Below are positions 12,200-22,975 of a stretch of DNA of 64,000 nucleotides, piece by piece. Each line of letters starts with the position of its first letter. Position 1 is the stretch's first letter. This DNA is from Endomychus coccineus. Lineage: Eukaryota > Arthropoda > Insecta > Coleoptera > Endomychidae. The stretch covers positions 53,890,039 to 53,954,038 of the forward strand of contig OY294067.1 in the NCBI GenBank assembly GCA_958510875.1. The letters run 5' to 3'. The notes below the pieces were generated by a model. That model did no database searches, was not told the DNA's origin, and worked only from the letters and a program-made list of their open reading frames with translations. Position numbers and translations under genes: made by a program.

Positions 12200-12642
12200 A
12201 TGAGCAAATCATCATTAGAATCAGTTGCAAATAGCAATAAAATATTGGTACCATTATTCTCAGTAATAGAGAATACTCGGTTGCGTTTAATTATAAACAG
12301 AAATATTAGTAATGATAGTTAAACAAATCACGCCCAAATACACAATCGATTACATGATATTGTTTACATACAAACATATTAGTAGAAGTCGTGAGCCAAT
12401 AATTATTGTACCTTACGCATTATGAAATTTTTTTAGAATTGTCTATTAATAGCAAAATTAACCATGAAGTGAATGTTGATTGAACTGAAACGTATTAGAG
12501 GACTTCGTATCTAATGAAATAAGAATAAAATAAGTTTTTTAGTTATATAAAAAATGGTTTCTTATTCTATTGTTCTCTTAGAACATTTATTCAGTACTTT
12601 GTTGAATAATTCATCATAATGCGTGCAACTATTACTTTTCAG
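12200..12642. other. Intron-like spacer upstream of CPAP1 exon
   Basis: AT-rich sequence ending in a good splice acceptor, ATTACTTTTCAG, at 12631-12642. No upstream exon or signal-peptide exon of the CPAP1 gene was recognised here. Confidence 0.4.
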
Positions 12643-12819
12643 ATGGAATTAAAGAGAGAACCACAGTAAAGAGAGCTATGGCCCCGCCATCAGATCCTGA
12701 AAATGAAGTCGGAGCCACTTATGACGAGAGGAATAATCCCCTTCACACGAATTATGTCCCTCCAGGATTCCTTAGTCCTTCGGTGATAGAATACTTGGAA
12801 CTTGGAAAATCTATCCCGG
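12643..12819 (+). CDS. CPAP1-like cuticle protein, internal exon 1 of 3 seen
   Basis: An open exon of 177 nt lies between acceptor TTTTCAG (ends 12642) and donor GGGTAAGT (intron starts 12820). It begins with the last two bases of a codon and ends with the first base of the next, exactly fitting the exon at 17478. It reads GIKERTTVKRAMAPPSDPEN, then YVPPGFLSPSVIEYLELGKS and IPG. The acidic, Pro-rich sequence carries no domain but is plausible as the linker N-terminal to a chitin-binding domain. The upstream exon with signal peptide is missing from what I could identify, so the true start is unknown. Confidence 0.7.
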
Positions 12820-13189
12820 GTAAGTTTGTTGATTAACACTATTCGTAATGGAAAAATTGAATATAGAATAGACATATTTTGATATTTTCGTCATTATGGT
12901 AAATGCGCTGGTTTCAAAAGTAGATATATATATCCAGATGGTGTAGGAATCCTTGAAACTAGACTCATATTCATTTTGATATTTCATTTCTTAAAGAAAA
13001 GATAAAGGATTAGATGGCGATTTGGAGAACTATTTCCATAAAATAATGCGCATATTCCTTTTTAGTAATTAAGGTTTTTGATTATTAGTTCATCTTCTAC
13101 ATCACATACATAAAATAAAGAGTACTATATATATTATAGGTCCAATTTTAAGCCTATAAGACAGAATATAATTTCATTTATACTAACAC

Positions 13190-13560
13190 CATTTTCCACT
13201 TCAATTGTAACTTATCTAAAGCACTTTTCAACTTCAATGCATTATCAAAGACATACCTATGTAAACTGATTCTAAAATAAAAATTATGAAAGAATGCGAA
13301 ACACTCAACAGTCAAAATTGGAAAAAGTTTAATTACAACCAGTTATAAAGCGGCCATAATGCTAATTGTAATGAATATAAGTGTTACATGTACTTCTTGG
13401 CTGAAAATAATTATCAAATGTGCCAGGTAGTCAATATCCTAATAGTAAACAAACAATTACTTATAATGCGTGAGGTTTATGGAAGTATTTACAGTAAGGA
13501 GTTATGTTTGATACGGGGAAAATCAAAATTCAATAAATGATCTCTATGTTTATGAATTTC
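13190..13560 (+). repeat. Dispersed repeat, partner at 26190-26480
   Basis: Phrases such as TAAAGCACTTTTCAACT, TTACAACCAGT, TGTACTTCTTGG and AAAATTCAATRAATGATCT recur in the same order at 26190-26480. The copies differ by many substitutions and small indels. No coding sequence is seen. It lies in the CPAP1 intron. The rest of that stretch, 13570-14580, holds nothing I recognise. Confidence 0.6.
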
Positions 13561-14841
13561 TATAGCTTCCAATGTCCCTAAAAAATGTTCATTGCTGTAT
13601 TTTAAGAAATTTTGCTCCTCAGAGTTATTTTTGATTCTAATCGTGTTATAATTGTGGAGGTTAACTTACATTACTACGAAACAATAGCGTTTTTATTCTC
13701 CATGATATGAATCTGTGGATCAGATTTCGCATTACTATGATATAAAACTTGCGAACAGGCATACATAGTTATATGAATTGGCGAGGTGTCCACGACTACA
13801 ACCTCGTCTTTTCTAGTTCAAGGGTTGCTGTAATATGCTAAATTACACTTTCGGTTTGTGTGCGTGCAGTTATTCTTATTTATTCGTAAAGTGTACCGCT
13901 TTATTGCTTATTTCTGTTGTTCAACTCTTCTCCTGATAGGAAGGTTCATTTGTTCATTTGAAAACCAATATAAAATTAAACACACCTGAAACTGTACTTT
14001 TACTAACTAAACTAACCTATGTCGGTCAGAATGTTCAATATGTATGATACAAACAAGGAAGGTATATTATCATGGTTTTAGAATAAATTTTATGTTATCT
14101 TATTGTACTGATTAGTCTTCATAACCTAAATAGGTGGAAGATTCAATGTCCCATTTATCGTATAAAAACTCAAAGTACAGATGATCTAATGTTATTTTCA
14201 GACCCCATATCGTAGCACAGATCATCATGGGTCCATATCAGAGAGATGTTCTCTCTGGTCCATATACTCTTTTGGGTTTCAGATGTTATTGTTATAGGAG
14301 AAATATTCGGAAATTTTGGGCAACACATTTGAACTAAAATATTAATTCCGTAACAAATCAAAATCAATAAACAAAACACAGAATTCATGAGATAATTTTA
14401 CAATCTTTTCTCAAACACAATTAAACCTGAATGAAGACGAGCCGTCGTCACCAAAAAAAGTATCTATCTTAGTCTACTTCTAGTGTTACAGTTAAAATAC
14501 CAATTGCAACAAGTTTTATAGAAACTACATTTAACAATTTATTGTACCATATTTCGTGACAATTAATATTATGAGAATATTACTAAATAGTGGATTCTTG
14601 ATATATTTTATACTTGAAACATTGATGTGGTACAATTTCGATTATTCGTAGTTGTGTTCGTTTCGGCGACGTGAACATTTTTAGTTGAAATTGGTATGAT
14701 AAGGGCGCTTTAAGCTATTACAATTAGTTTTAAGAAATCCCGTTTTAGACGTTATAAGTCTCCTGATGATGGTAGTGAGACCGAAGCGTACGTAAATACG
14801 GAAATATAAAGCATAAGTGTTGGTTGATGTGACATATTTAT

Positions 14842-15803
14842 ACAGGGTGAGTCAGTTTTTTGTAGACAAACTCCAACAGGAGATAGAACAGTTGTTTTTA
14901 AGAAGAAAAGTTCCTATAAACATATGTCCTAGAAAGCTTCGTTTTCGAGATACGGGCGTTGAAATTGAAAAAAAAAATCGTTTCTTGCGATTAACTCCGG
15001 AACCGTTTATTGTATAAGAAACAGCTTTTGTAAGCATTCTCTACTCATAGTAAGCTATGTTTTGTATAATAAAAATTTTTGGGCATAGTTGGTGAAGATT
15101 TTGAAGGGGTAGTGGGTGTTTTTCTCCCCAACTTCTACGCCACTGGGAAGAGTACGGTTTTGAGACTTTCCATTTGAACCGCCAATGTTTTCTACACAAA
15201 AAAGGTGCTCTTGGTCATAAGCTCTAAAGTTGACCGTTTTCGAGGAAAATCAACTTTTATGTTGAAAAACATGGTCAATTCTTTGAAATAAAATTTATTT
15301 TTTACTAATTAAACAAAATTTATTTAAACGTTAGAACAAGTAACAAAACCAAAAAATTGACCATGTTTTCAACATAAAAGTTGATATTGCTCAAAAACGG
15401 TCAACTTTAGAGCTTATGACCAAGAGTACCATTTTTGTGTAGAAAACATTGGCGGTTCAAATGGTTGTCTCAAAACCGTACTTTTTTCAGTGGCTTAGAA
15501 GTTGGGGAGAAAAACACCCACTACCCCTTCAAAATCTTCAACAATTATGACTAAAAAAATAATTTTTATTCCACAAAACATAGCTTACTATGAGTAGAAA
15601 ATGCTTACAAAAGCTGTTTTCTGTACGATAAACGGTTCTGGACATATTCGTAAAAAACGTAAATTTTTTTTTCAATTTCAACACCCTACCCTGTATCTCG
15701 AAAACGAGGCCTTCTACGACATATGTTTATAGGAACTTTTCTTATTAAAAACATCTGTTCTATCTCCTGTTGGAGTTTGTCTACAAAAGACTGACTCACC
15801 TTG
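14842..15803. mobile_element. Palindromic MITE A
   Basis: The element is 962 bp, bounded by CAGGGTGAGTCAG and its inverted copy, with TA outside both ends (14840-14841 and 15804-15805). The arms pair almost throughout. Shared arm phrases are AACGGTCAACTTTAGAGC, ACATTGGCGGTTCAAATG and GAAGTTGGGGAGAAAAAC. It is non-coding, and the ORFs inside are palindrome readings. Confidence 0.85.
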
Positions 15804-15807
15804 TATA

Positions 15808-16739
15808 CAGGGTGTCTCAGATTTTAATCGGGAAAATTTAATGGATGATAGAAAATTTGATTTTGAGAAAAAAATTCCTAATAACATATATGCACAGACG
15901 CTTAGTTTTTGAGATACAGGTTGTTGAAATTGATGAAAAAATTTCGTTTTTTGCGAATATCTCCAGAACCGTTCATCGTACAGAAAACAGCTTTTGCAAG
16001 CATGTTCTACTCATAGTAAGCTATGTTCTGTGTGATAAAAATTTTTTTTTTAGTCATAATTGGTGAAGATTTTGAAGGGATAGTTGGTGTTTTTCTCCCC
16101 AACTTCTACGCCACTAGAAAAAGTACAGTTTTGAGACAACCATTTGAACCGCCAATGTTTTCTAAAAAAAGGTACTCCTGGTCATAAGCTCTAAAGTTGA
16201 CCGTTTTCGAGAAAAATCAACTTTTATGTTGAAAAACATGGTCAATTTTTTGGTTTTGTTACTTGTTCTAACATTTGAATAAATTTTGTTTAATTAGTAA
16301 GAATTGACCATGTTTTTCAACATAAAAGTTGATTTTTCTCGAAAACGGTCAAGTTTAGAGCTTATGCCTAAAGTACTTTTTTGTGTAGAAACTATTGGCG
16401 GTTCAAATGGTTGTCTCAAAATCGTACTTTTTCCAGTAGCGCAGAAGTTGGAGAGAAAAACACCAACTACCCCTTCAAAATCTTCACCAATTATGACTAA
16501 AAAATTTTTTTTTATCACACAGTACATAGCTTACTATGAGTAGAAAATGCTTGAAAAAGCTGTGTGTACGATAAACGGTTCCGAAGATATTCGCAAAAAA
16601 CGAAATTTTGTTATCAATTTCAACACCCTGTATCTCAAGAACTAAGCGTCTGTGCATATATGTTATTAGGAATTTTTTTCTCAAAATCAAATTCTCTATC
16701 GTCTATTAAATTTTCCCGATTAAAATCTGAGACACCCTG
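15808..16739. mobile_element. Palindromic MITE B
   Basis: The element is 932 bp, CAGGGTGTCTCAGATTTT to its inverted copy, with TA on both sides (15806-15807 and 16740-16741). It sits directly next to MITE A, separated only by TATA. Its arms belong to the same family as A but have different outermost 100 bp, identical in type to MITEs C and D. Confidence 0.85.
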
Positions 16740-16769
16740 TATAATTCATACCTGGGTCAAGAATCTTTA

Positions 16770-17477
16770 TTATCATCTGGAAAATTGCAGTGCGGCAAAA
16801 TATGTTTTGGGAATTCAATTTGCGAACTATTGCTTCATATTTGTGATTATAATTATGAATTTTTAAAGAATGATGGCCGAAATTATTATTTGTTCATATT
16901 GTAAATCCCTTCAGGGAGAATATAATTTGATACCTCCAAATGATTTATTTCAAATGAGGAAGGAAGTTCATGTGTAACTAAAAGCTTTATCTGATTGCAT
17001 ATTATTATTATTGGAAAGTAATTAATTTAGTGTTAAGCCCTGACATTAATATGTTAAGAAATATAAGCCCCGAATAATACATCCGAAACACGAACTAATG
17101 TGTCCAACCACTTTCAATCATTGGTGTTAATTATTTTATTCAAGTCGGAACCGATAAATGTCACAATATTTATCCAGTTCTCTGTTGTAATCCTATCAAC
17201 TATAATTGATTTAATAAATTAATGAGACAGTTATCCATAAAATGTAATAAAATTAGGAATAGAATAAATTAAAGCGAAACTATCGCAGAATACTCGGGTA
17301 TTGAAACCATGTGGTGAGAGGAATGCTTTGTGTGAAGTTAGTTTTCAAATTCACATTTTTAGATTTAGCCAAATAATACAACAACGTGAGCTTTTGCGTT
17401 ATCGCCAGAGTTATAACTTATTTTCTAGGCACTATTCGACGAATTTTATGTTAGATCCTCACTTTTATGTCTTTCAG
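16770..17477. other. CPAP1 intron sequence
   Basis: AT-rich intron sequence ending in the acceptor TTATGTCTTTCAG before the chitin-binding exon. No other feature is recognised. Confidence 0.4.
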
Positions 17478-17712
17478 GAAGACCAGGAACAGATTATCCG
17501 GTACTGGGAACAGTGCCTTACACGAACTTTTACTGCGACGAGCAGTCTTATCCAGGATTCTATGCAGACGAACAATCGCGGTGTCAAAGTTGGCATTATT
17601 GTGATATCGATGGGAGGCAAACTACTTTTCTATGTCCGAATGGTACTCAATTTAGTCAAGCGGTGTTCGTTTGTGACTGGTGGTTCAACGTAAGATGCGA
17701 CTTGAGTGCCAA
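17478..17712 (+). CDS. CPAP1-like protein, chitin-binding type-2 domain exon
   Basis: This 235-nt exon encodes almost the whole ChtBD2 (peritrophin-A) domain. Such domains bind chitin; single-domain CPAP1 proteins are secreted and act in cuticle or tracheal matrix. Six Cys residues are spaced C-x15-C-x5-C-x10-C-x12-C-x7-C, fitting CPAP1. Family hallmarks are YPGFYADE, FLCPNGTQFSQ and VFVCDWWFNV. It starts after acceptor TCTTTCAG, completes Gly from the preceding exon (IPG, then RPGTDYP) and ends LSA plus AA before donor GTAGGT at 17713. Reading through that donor would give an early TAG, but the next exon continues the family pattern. Two large introns (about 4.7 and 3.6 kb) are loaded with transposons. 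Codon use is unremarkable and no lesion is seen, so the gene is probably live. Confidence 0.88.
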
Positions 17713-18069
17713 GTAGGTATTATTAGTTAGTGAAATGTCTAAAATTAAGAAATACATAGCAAACTTGTAAAATCTTCAATTTCATTATGATGGTAATATT
17801 TATAAACATAAACGAATGAAAAATTGATTCAATATAATAGAATATAAGCTGTGTGTAAAATACATTCTGCAAATGAAAATATCCATAAGTATAAAGTAAG
17901 CAAAATAATTATAACGACCAAGCTGGAATAAAGCGGAACGAATCTCTAATGTGGTAAATGAGATTGAATACATAACTGAGGAACTAATGCAAAATAAATT
18001 TCTTATTGAACGTTTTTTGGATTTTCATAATAGTCCTGAAATTGCCTCATTATTCAGCACAATGGCATA

Positions 18070-19012
18070 CGAGGGCAAGGTGAAGTGTAAAGTCGCTGAA
18101 AAATAAAACAGATGGCGCCACAACTGAAAATCTCATGTGACATTTGTGATGTACCATGAACACATTAAACTTTTCAGACTGATATGTCATTCAGTTCTGT
18201 TTTGACACCCATAGAAAGCAAGCAACCTTTGTAAACATGAGGAAAATGAATTTCGCATCTTGATTAAACATTATTTCTTGAGTGGAGAAAACATTACGCA
18301 AACCAAAGCATCGCTTTTTGAACATTCTGGGGACTTTACACCATCGATTGGAACGATTCACAAGTCGTTTACTGATTTTCGTTGTGGTAGTATGACCGCA
18401 AAGAAGGCCGGACGTTCTGGTCGTCCAATTGAGGTTACAACGCCAGAAATCGTCGATAAAATCCATGGTATGATATTGGACGATCGGCTAGTTGAAATGC
18501 ACGAGATTGCTGAGGGTATGGGCATCTCAACCGAACGGGTATGGAACATTTTGCATAAATTTTTGAATATGAGAAAGCTATCTGCCAGATGGGTGCCGCA
18601 TTTGCTCTCTGTTGACAACAAGCGCGACAGTGTGACAACTTCAAAGGAGTGTTTGGCGATGTTCAAGCGCGATAAGAAGAACTTTTTGCGCCGTTTCGTA
18701 ACCGTGGATGTAACATGGATCCACCACAACACACCAGACCAAAGACCAGTCGAAACAGTGGACTTGTCCTGGCGAATCGTAGCCGAAAAAGGCCAAAGTG
18801 GCTTTATCGGCCAACAAAGTCATGGCAATTGTTTTTTGAGATGCAAACGATATCTTACATATCGATAACCTTGAAAAGGACAAAACGATCACCGGCGTAT
18901 ATTATTCAGAGCTGTTGGATCGATTCGACGCCGATTTAAAGCGAAAGCGACCGCATTTGGTAAAGAAACAAGTGCTCTTCCATAGTCGTAATGTTAACCT
19001 GCGCTGTTGTAG
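18070..19012 (+). mobile_element. mariner element 1, 3'-truncated
   Basis: The 5' terminus CGAGGGCAAGGTG starts after TA (18068-18069) and is followed by the same untranslated region as mariner 2 (AAAACAGATGGCGCCAC). The element stops near 19012 inside the transposase, with no right TIR. It lies in the last CPAP1 intron. Confidence 0.85.
18236..19012 (+). pseudogene. mariner transposase, broken
   Basis: The frame from 18260 to 18868 encodes IKHYFLSGENITQTK, a helix-turn-helix region (EIAEGMGISTERVWNILH), LSARWVPHLLSVDN and the first catalytic motif FVTVDVTWIHHNTP, where family members usually have VDET. The reading frame is lost near the VMATVF-like region at about 18820; coding similarity continues in another frame (LLDRFDADLKRKR, 18913-18951) and then ends. 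The second and third catalytic Asp are missing. The start region is also frameshifted, since the ATG at 18237 reads into TGA. The product cannot be active. Confidence 0.85.
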
Positions 19013-19554
19013 TTAAGATTATTCCCCTTCATCGACAAATATATACTTAGGGCCACAAAAAGGAACAAATATTATCCCTTCTATCAAAAATTGAAAACTA
19101 GAAATTTAATTTGAAAAAAAATCATCCAAACAAATATAGGAGCATTAAAGAATCGAAGCGTTGAAAAGCTTATTGATGTGCAGAAGACTAAAACGAATAC
19201 CTGAATCAACATTATTGTTCCTCGGTCCTATATGAAGCAGGCTCCTGCTTCCATGATATTATATTTAATTAAAATATATGTAGGATACGAAATAATCAAA
19301 ATAATAAAGAAGGATAGCTTGAGAAAATGGCGTAGAATATTCTATTTGAATGGGTAACATAAGTACTTGTATGTAGAAGAAATTTGTTGAAAATCTAATA
19401 CAGATCAAATGATTGGATTATGGTACAGATAACATGTAAGTAGCTATATAATTAGGTTATGACCATGAGAATATAAAAAAAAAACTGATCTGAATATACT
19501 ATAACTATAAACAAAACACCTGCAACATTAAAGCAGGAAAAGTCGAAATCCTAG

Positions 19555-19790
19555 AAGATTAAAGGTATAGCTGAAAGTTTGACCAGATCTTCTGATAGGA
19601 GACGTGCATTGTCAGATAGGGAAGCTGTTCCAATACAATGTGGTTCACCGTTTCATCGATCTCGATGTATAAATGACATTCAGCATTCTCAGCTGCTAGG
19701 CCGAGTTTGTTTGTGGAGATCATATTCCAAACGAATGTGACTGGTGTACAGGTTAATTAGAAATTAGCAGATTTGACCAATACAACTCTG
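19555..19790 (-). pseudogene. LINE RNase H / zinc-knuckle tail relic
   Basis: The minus strand reads pieces such as NEWNMISTNKLGL and IDETVNHIVLEQLPYL. These resemble the C-terminal Cys/His segment after RNase H in some non-LTR elements (C-x2-C ... ETxxHIxxxCP). Only one of the expected Cys residues remains and stops are present. This is a weak call based on pattern. The region 19013-19550 shows nothing recognised. Confidence 0.3.
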
Positions 19791-20244
19791 GTTTCGAAGA
19801 GTTGGTTACGAAAGCCGAAGGAGGTACTGATTCTTGTAATGTCAGTGTTGGAGTATTCTATCTTCATCCAAGATAAGCCGCACCTGCACGAGAGTACATC
19901 AATCAACTAGATAATATTTTACAATGAATGCAGGAAATTGTATACATCACTGTAACGAACCAAACCGAATCTTCACTTTTCAATAGGAAGATTTCTTTAA
20001 CGTGAGTTCGCGCAACGTATATCTAATATAGAAAAACTTGGGGTCTCATTTAAATTTCTTCAGCTTTGTCATCTGCTTCATAAGTGGGATATAGCAGTTT
20101 ACCAAATGTTAACGACCAGTTGAACTACATTTGGGTTTGTATTGTATCTGTATGAGGAACATTCAGATTTATTTACACTCAGTCAACATAGTAGTAATTC
20201 TTAATCTATCGAATCCTAGACGGTCGAGAGCTTCAATGACAACG

Positions 20245-20560
20245 TCCAAATAGAATAGAATAGAATAAACTTTATTGCCATCAAACTTGCAAAATTACAA
20301 AAATAGTAATTACAAAAAAAGCAACGTCAAAGAAAAAAATGAAAATAAAATAAAATTTGCCAATTCACAGGCCCAGAGCAAGCTCAGATGGTCTGTAACT
20401 TGATCAAATTTTTGCATATTGAAAAAGGATGACAAGATAATATGGTTTGTTTAAACTTACATCCTATTGGTACATACAAAAGTATTAAAAAAGATACATT
20501 TTAACAATATTTTAAATAACATTCTTGATAACAAAAGTTAACAAAAAGGCTCAAGCTTAG
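20245..20560 (-). mobile_element. LINE 3' end with AATAG tail
   Basis: On the minus strand an AT-rich stretch ends GGCAATAAAGTTTATTC followed by a repeated TATTC tail; on the + strand this is AATAGAATAGAATAG at about 20249. This is the shape of a non-LTR 3' UTR with a simple-repeat tail. No coding sequence is attached. The region 20561-21292 is otherwise plain intron. A small Cys-containing minus ORF at 20787-20993 is not convincing. Confidence 0.4.
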
Positions 20561-21292
20561 GAATTGCCTTGCATCCATGTCCCCTACGGAAAAGCAAACC
20601 ACAGAGTAGCTCCAATATCACTAGAGAATTCAGCTCCAATTGACGAACCAAAAGTAGGAAAGTAACGTTACTGTAGACTGTTCCAAGTCGTTCCACACAT
20701 ACGACTTCATCCAAACAAGAAAAGCTTACATACTATAGTTTTGGTTTATGGGAACTTGTACGTTTTTGTCAAAATTATGCTGATATTTAGAATAACATAA
20801 TTGACAAATGTAATGAAGTCTGTCTAGATCGATCAATAATACTGCAGCTAATAGATCCGGACAGCTGTTTCATTCTCTCGATCTCATCAGCGGAACAATA
20901 TCTTTGTCGAGGTATACATTTACCATTGACAAAAATACTAGAGAAACCCAAACATGTAATGCCACCTACCCGAGAGGAGATATCCCAACACAATGCAAAA
21001 CATCGACCAAGTGGATATCTCGTACTTCATTTAGATCCCTAGAACTGTTAGTAATCTAGTGTCAATTAGGCGACCAACCAATTAAATTATTAACAAATGC
21101 AAAATAACGCGTACTAATGGTCGATCTAGAGAAATCTAATTGCCTTTGTGGATAATTCTAACGAATAATTTGTTCATTTGTTAATTAGAATATAATTGTC
21201 TTACTTTCTGAATTTAGTAACTTTTTTTCATTTCAAATTCACACAACCATTTCAGCCGATTAGATTTTTACTGATGTGCATTTCATTTACAG

Positions 21293-21401
21293 ATTATACG
21301 TAATCAACAGTCGACTGTATGGAAGACCTAAACTCGATCCTGCTCGCCCACACCGTACAATTACAAAACGGCTTCTAGAAGAAATATTCAACGATGAATG
21401 A
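21293..21401 (+). CDS. CPAP1-like protein, C-terminal exon
   Basis: After acceptor TTTCATTTACAG (ends 21292) the frame continues from the previous exon: AA plus A makes Lys, then LYVINSRLYGRPKLDP and a basic tail ending EIFNDE and TGA at 21399-21401. The sequence just after the last Cys of the domain (DLSAK, then LYVINSRLYG) resembles the usual post-domain segment of CPAP proteins (S-A-x-x-Y-x-L-N-x-x-L-Y). Phase agreement and family resemblance support the join, although no transcript evidence is available. A possible AATAAA lies at 21717-21722, inside the repeat unit that follows. Confidence 0.75.
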
Positions 21402-21659
21402 ACGAGTACTGGATAATGAGGAATTAGCTTGAACCTTGGAACATGGATAATGAAAAACGGAAAAGAATATCGTTCAATGCTCATGTACTTAAGTTCAAAT
21501 TTAAGTTGCACAAAGAATTATGCATTTTTTGAGCTATGGAATAGAATTTATTGTGAATAGGTTCAAGTAAACTCAATCATCATTTGCACAAATTGCTCAG
21601 CACAATTTTCTTATTCCTGAAAATTGATCTCATACCACCCGCCAAAGACCGAAGGAGTT

Positions 21660-22425
21660 AATTATTTTATTTCTGACCGAGATATTATAAGCTTATATCG
21701 TCATAGTTACGCTATCAATAAAGAGAGTCATAACTCCCTTGGGACATTATAGATTCTATAATTCCCTCTACCTTTCACAAGTAAAAATAAAATAAGAAAT
21801 GCTAATATATCTATATTTATCTTTAGGAGATAAAAAAAGGACTTTTTCGGCTTACAACTCTTACTCTTCCGTTTCAAAAAAGTCTCCAGTTCATTGAACT
21901 TGGTGATATCTCGTTTCTCATGTATAGTCACCATCGATTTTAGCATTGACCATTTAGTCCATAAAGAATTCGGACTATACGTTTCTGACTGCAACGAATA
22001 AACACAATTACTACCAAATCTACCGAAAAACATAGAAAATTCCTTACCAGTTCTTGAAAATATGCCAGAAATACAGTTTCAGTGGCATCTTTTGGCATAA
22101 CATTTTTCCGTGTCAGCCACTCCAGATATGTTTTATATTCTTTTTTGTATACGGCTTCACTTTCCGATGGAAATAATGATTCTCTTGCTTTTTCAGCATT
22201 TTTCAAAATATCCTCATTATATTTGGGGTAGAAAACACGTTTTTAACGCAAACACAGCTTGATAATAAAGCTTTGTTTGTAAACAAGTAACATAGCAACA
22301 ACAAAACTCCTATAATCAACGGTACCTGATTCAAATATAGCGGGAAGGTAATGAATTGGTGCATTTATTCCGTTTTAAAAATGAACAAAATTTTATAGAA
22401 ATCGGTCAGAAATAAAATTATTCAT
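21660..22425. repeat. Inverted repeats bounding the recombinase fragment
   Basis: The near-perfect inverted arms read AATTATTTTATTTCTGACCG at 21660-21679 and CGGTCAGAAATAAAATTATT at about 22404-22423. They enclose the tyrosine-recombinase exons below. A second imperfect palindrome with CCCTCGGGCCAGAGGCCC lies at about 22430-22535. Whether the arms are transposon ends is unproven. Confidence 0.55.
21838..22238 (-). pseudogene. Crypton-like tyrosine recombinase, N-terminal fragment
   Basis: Two minus-strand exons, 22238-22048 and 21988 to about 21838, are joined by a 59-bp GT-AG intron (22047-21989). They read KYNEDILKNAEKARESLF, VYKKEYKTYLEWLTRKNV, VFLAYFQEL, then SETYSPNSLWTKWSMLKSM and FNELETFLKRKSKS. 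This is the helical core-binding (SAM-like) half of eukaryotic tyrosine recombinases of the Crypton type. The catalytic half with the Arg-His-Arg-Tyr residues is absent, and the sequence degenerates after KPKKS. It is homologous to 52870-53467. A captured host gene fragment is an alternative to a Crypton remnant. Confidence 0.65.
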
Positions 22426-22559
22426 GTACCACGGGAATTAGCCTTAATAACCTCAGGTAATTGCTGTCCCTCGGGCCAGAGGCCCTCGGGACGCAAACTT
22501 TGCCATCGGTAATTAAGGCCCTTATAAATCCCTTGATACATAAATAACTATAACTGTTC

Positions 22560-22706
22560 ATGTGGTTGCTAGATCGGATTGATACAAAAAAGCAGGAAAA
22601 ATTAGAAATAAAACAGCTCCATGCAAATAATGATTTAGTTGAAGTAGCTCAGTATAAAAAAGCATCAACCATTGTTGAACAGAAATACTTAGTAGGTATG
22701 TTTTAA
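22560..22706 (+). other. Small coiled-coil-like ORF, unidentified
   Basis: This 48-codon frame begins MWLLDRIDTKKQEKLEIK and is rich in Lys, Glu and Gln. It resembles the charged tails of MADF/Myb-like insect proteins but is too short to assign. It could be the last exon of something lost, or chance. Confidence 0.2.
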
Positions 22707-22975
22707 ATACCTGTATAGAATTTATGTCTCTATTTAGAAATAAGTTTTCTCGTCTGTATTGAAATCATAATTTTTTCAAGTTATCTATATTTATTCAAGT
22801 GTTGGATGTATCTATAAAATTGAAATTGAATATAACAATAAAATAATAAATTAGCAATAGATACATCAACATGTCAAGTTCCAATGTAATTAGTTACCTT
22901 GAAAGGAATCCATTGCATCCTTTATATGAAAAAGTTTAATCTAATGTTAACCAGATTCTTACTGTTTAGTAGATA

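Larger units (their letters stand above)
14585..16768 (+). pseudogene. PLE terminal-repeat fragment split by two MITEs
   Basis: The sequence at 14585-14839 matches the PLTR of the intact PLE: ACAATTTCGATTATTCG, TTCGTTTCG, then the hammerhead region at about 14757-14800. It resumes as ATTCATACCTGGGTCAAGAATC at about 16742-16768 once the two MITEs are removed. The hammerhead core here is damaged (GAAG instead of GAAA, mismatched stem II), so it is probably inactive. Confidence 0.75.

Noticed and set aside
14757..14800. Hammerhead motif in the PLE fragment as a functional ribozyme
   Set aside because: The essential GAAA reads GAAG and helix II and helix I are mismatched, so it is a decayed copy.
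15845..16866. Several overlapping ORFs of 60-100 codons on both strands
   Set aside because: They lie in palindromic MITEs, so the same peptide-like strings appear on both strands; no start context or family match.
20787..20993. 68-aa minus ORF with several Cys (VNGKCIPRQRYCSADE), possibly a small secreted peptide exon
   Set aside because: No signal peptide, no matching partner exon and no Cys pattern I can name; it lies in the CPAP1 intron and may be chance.
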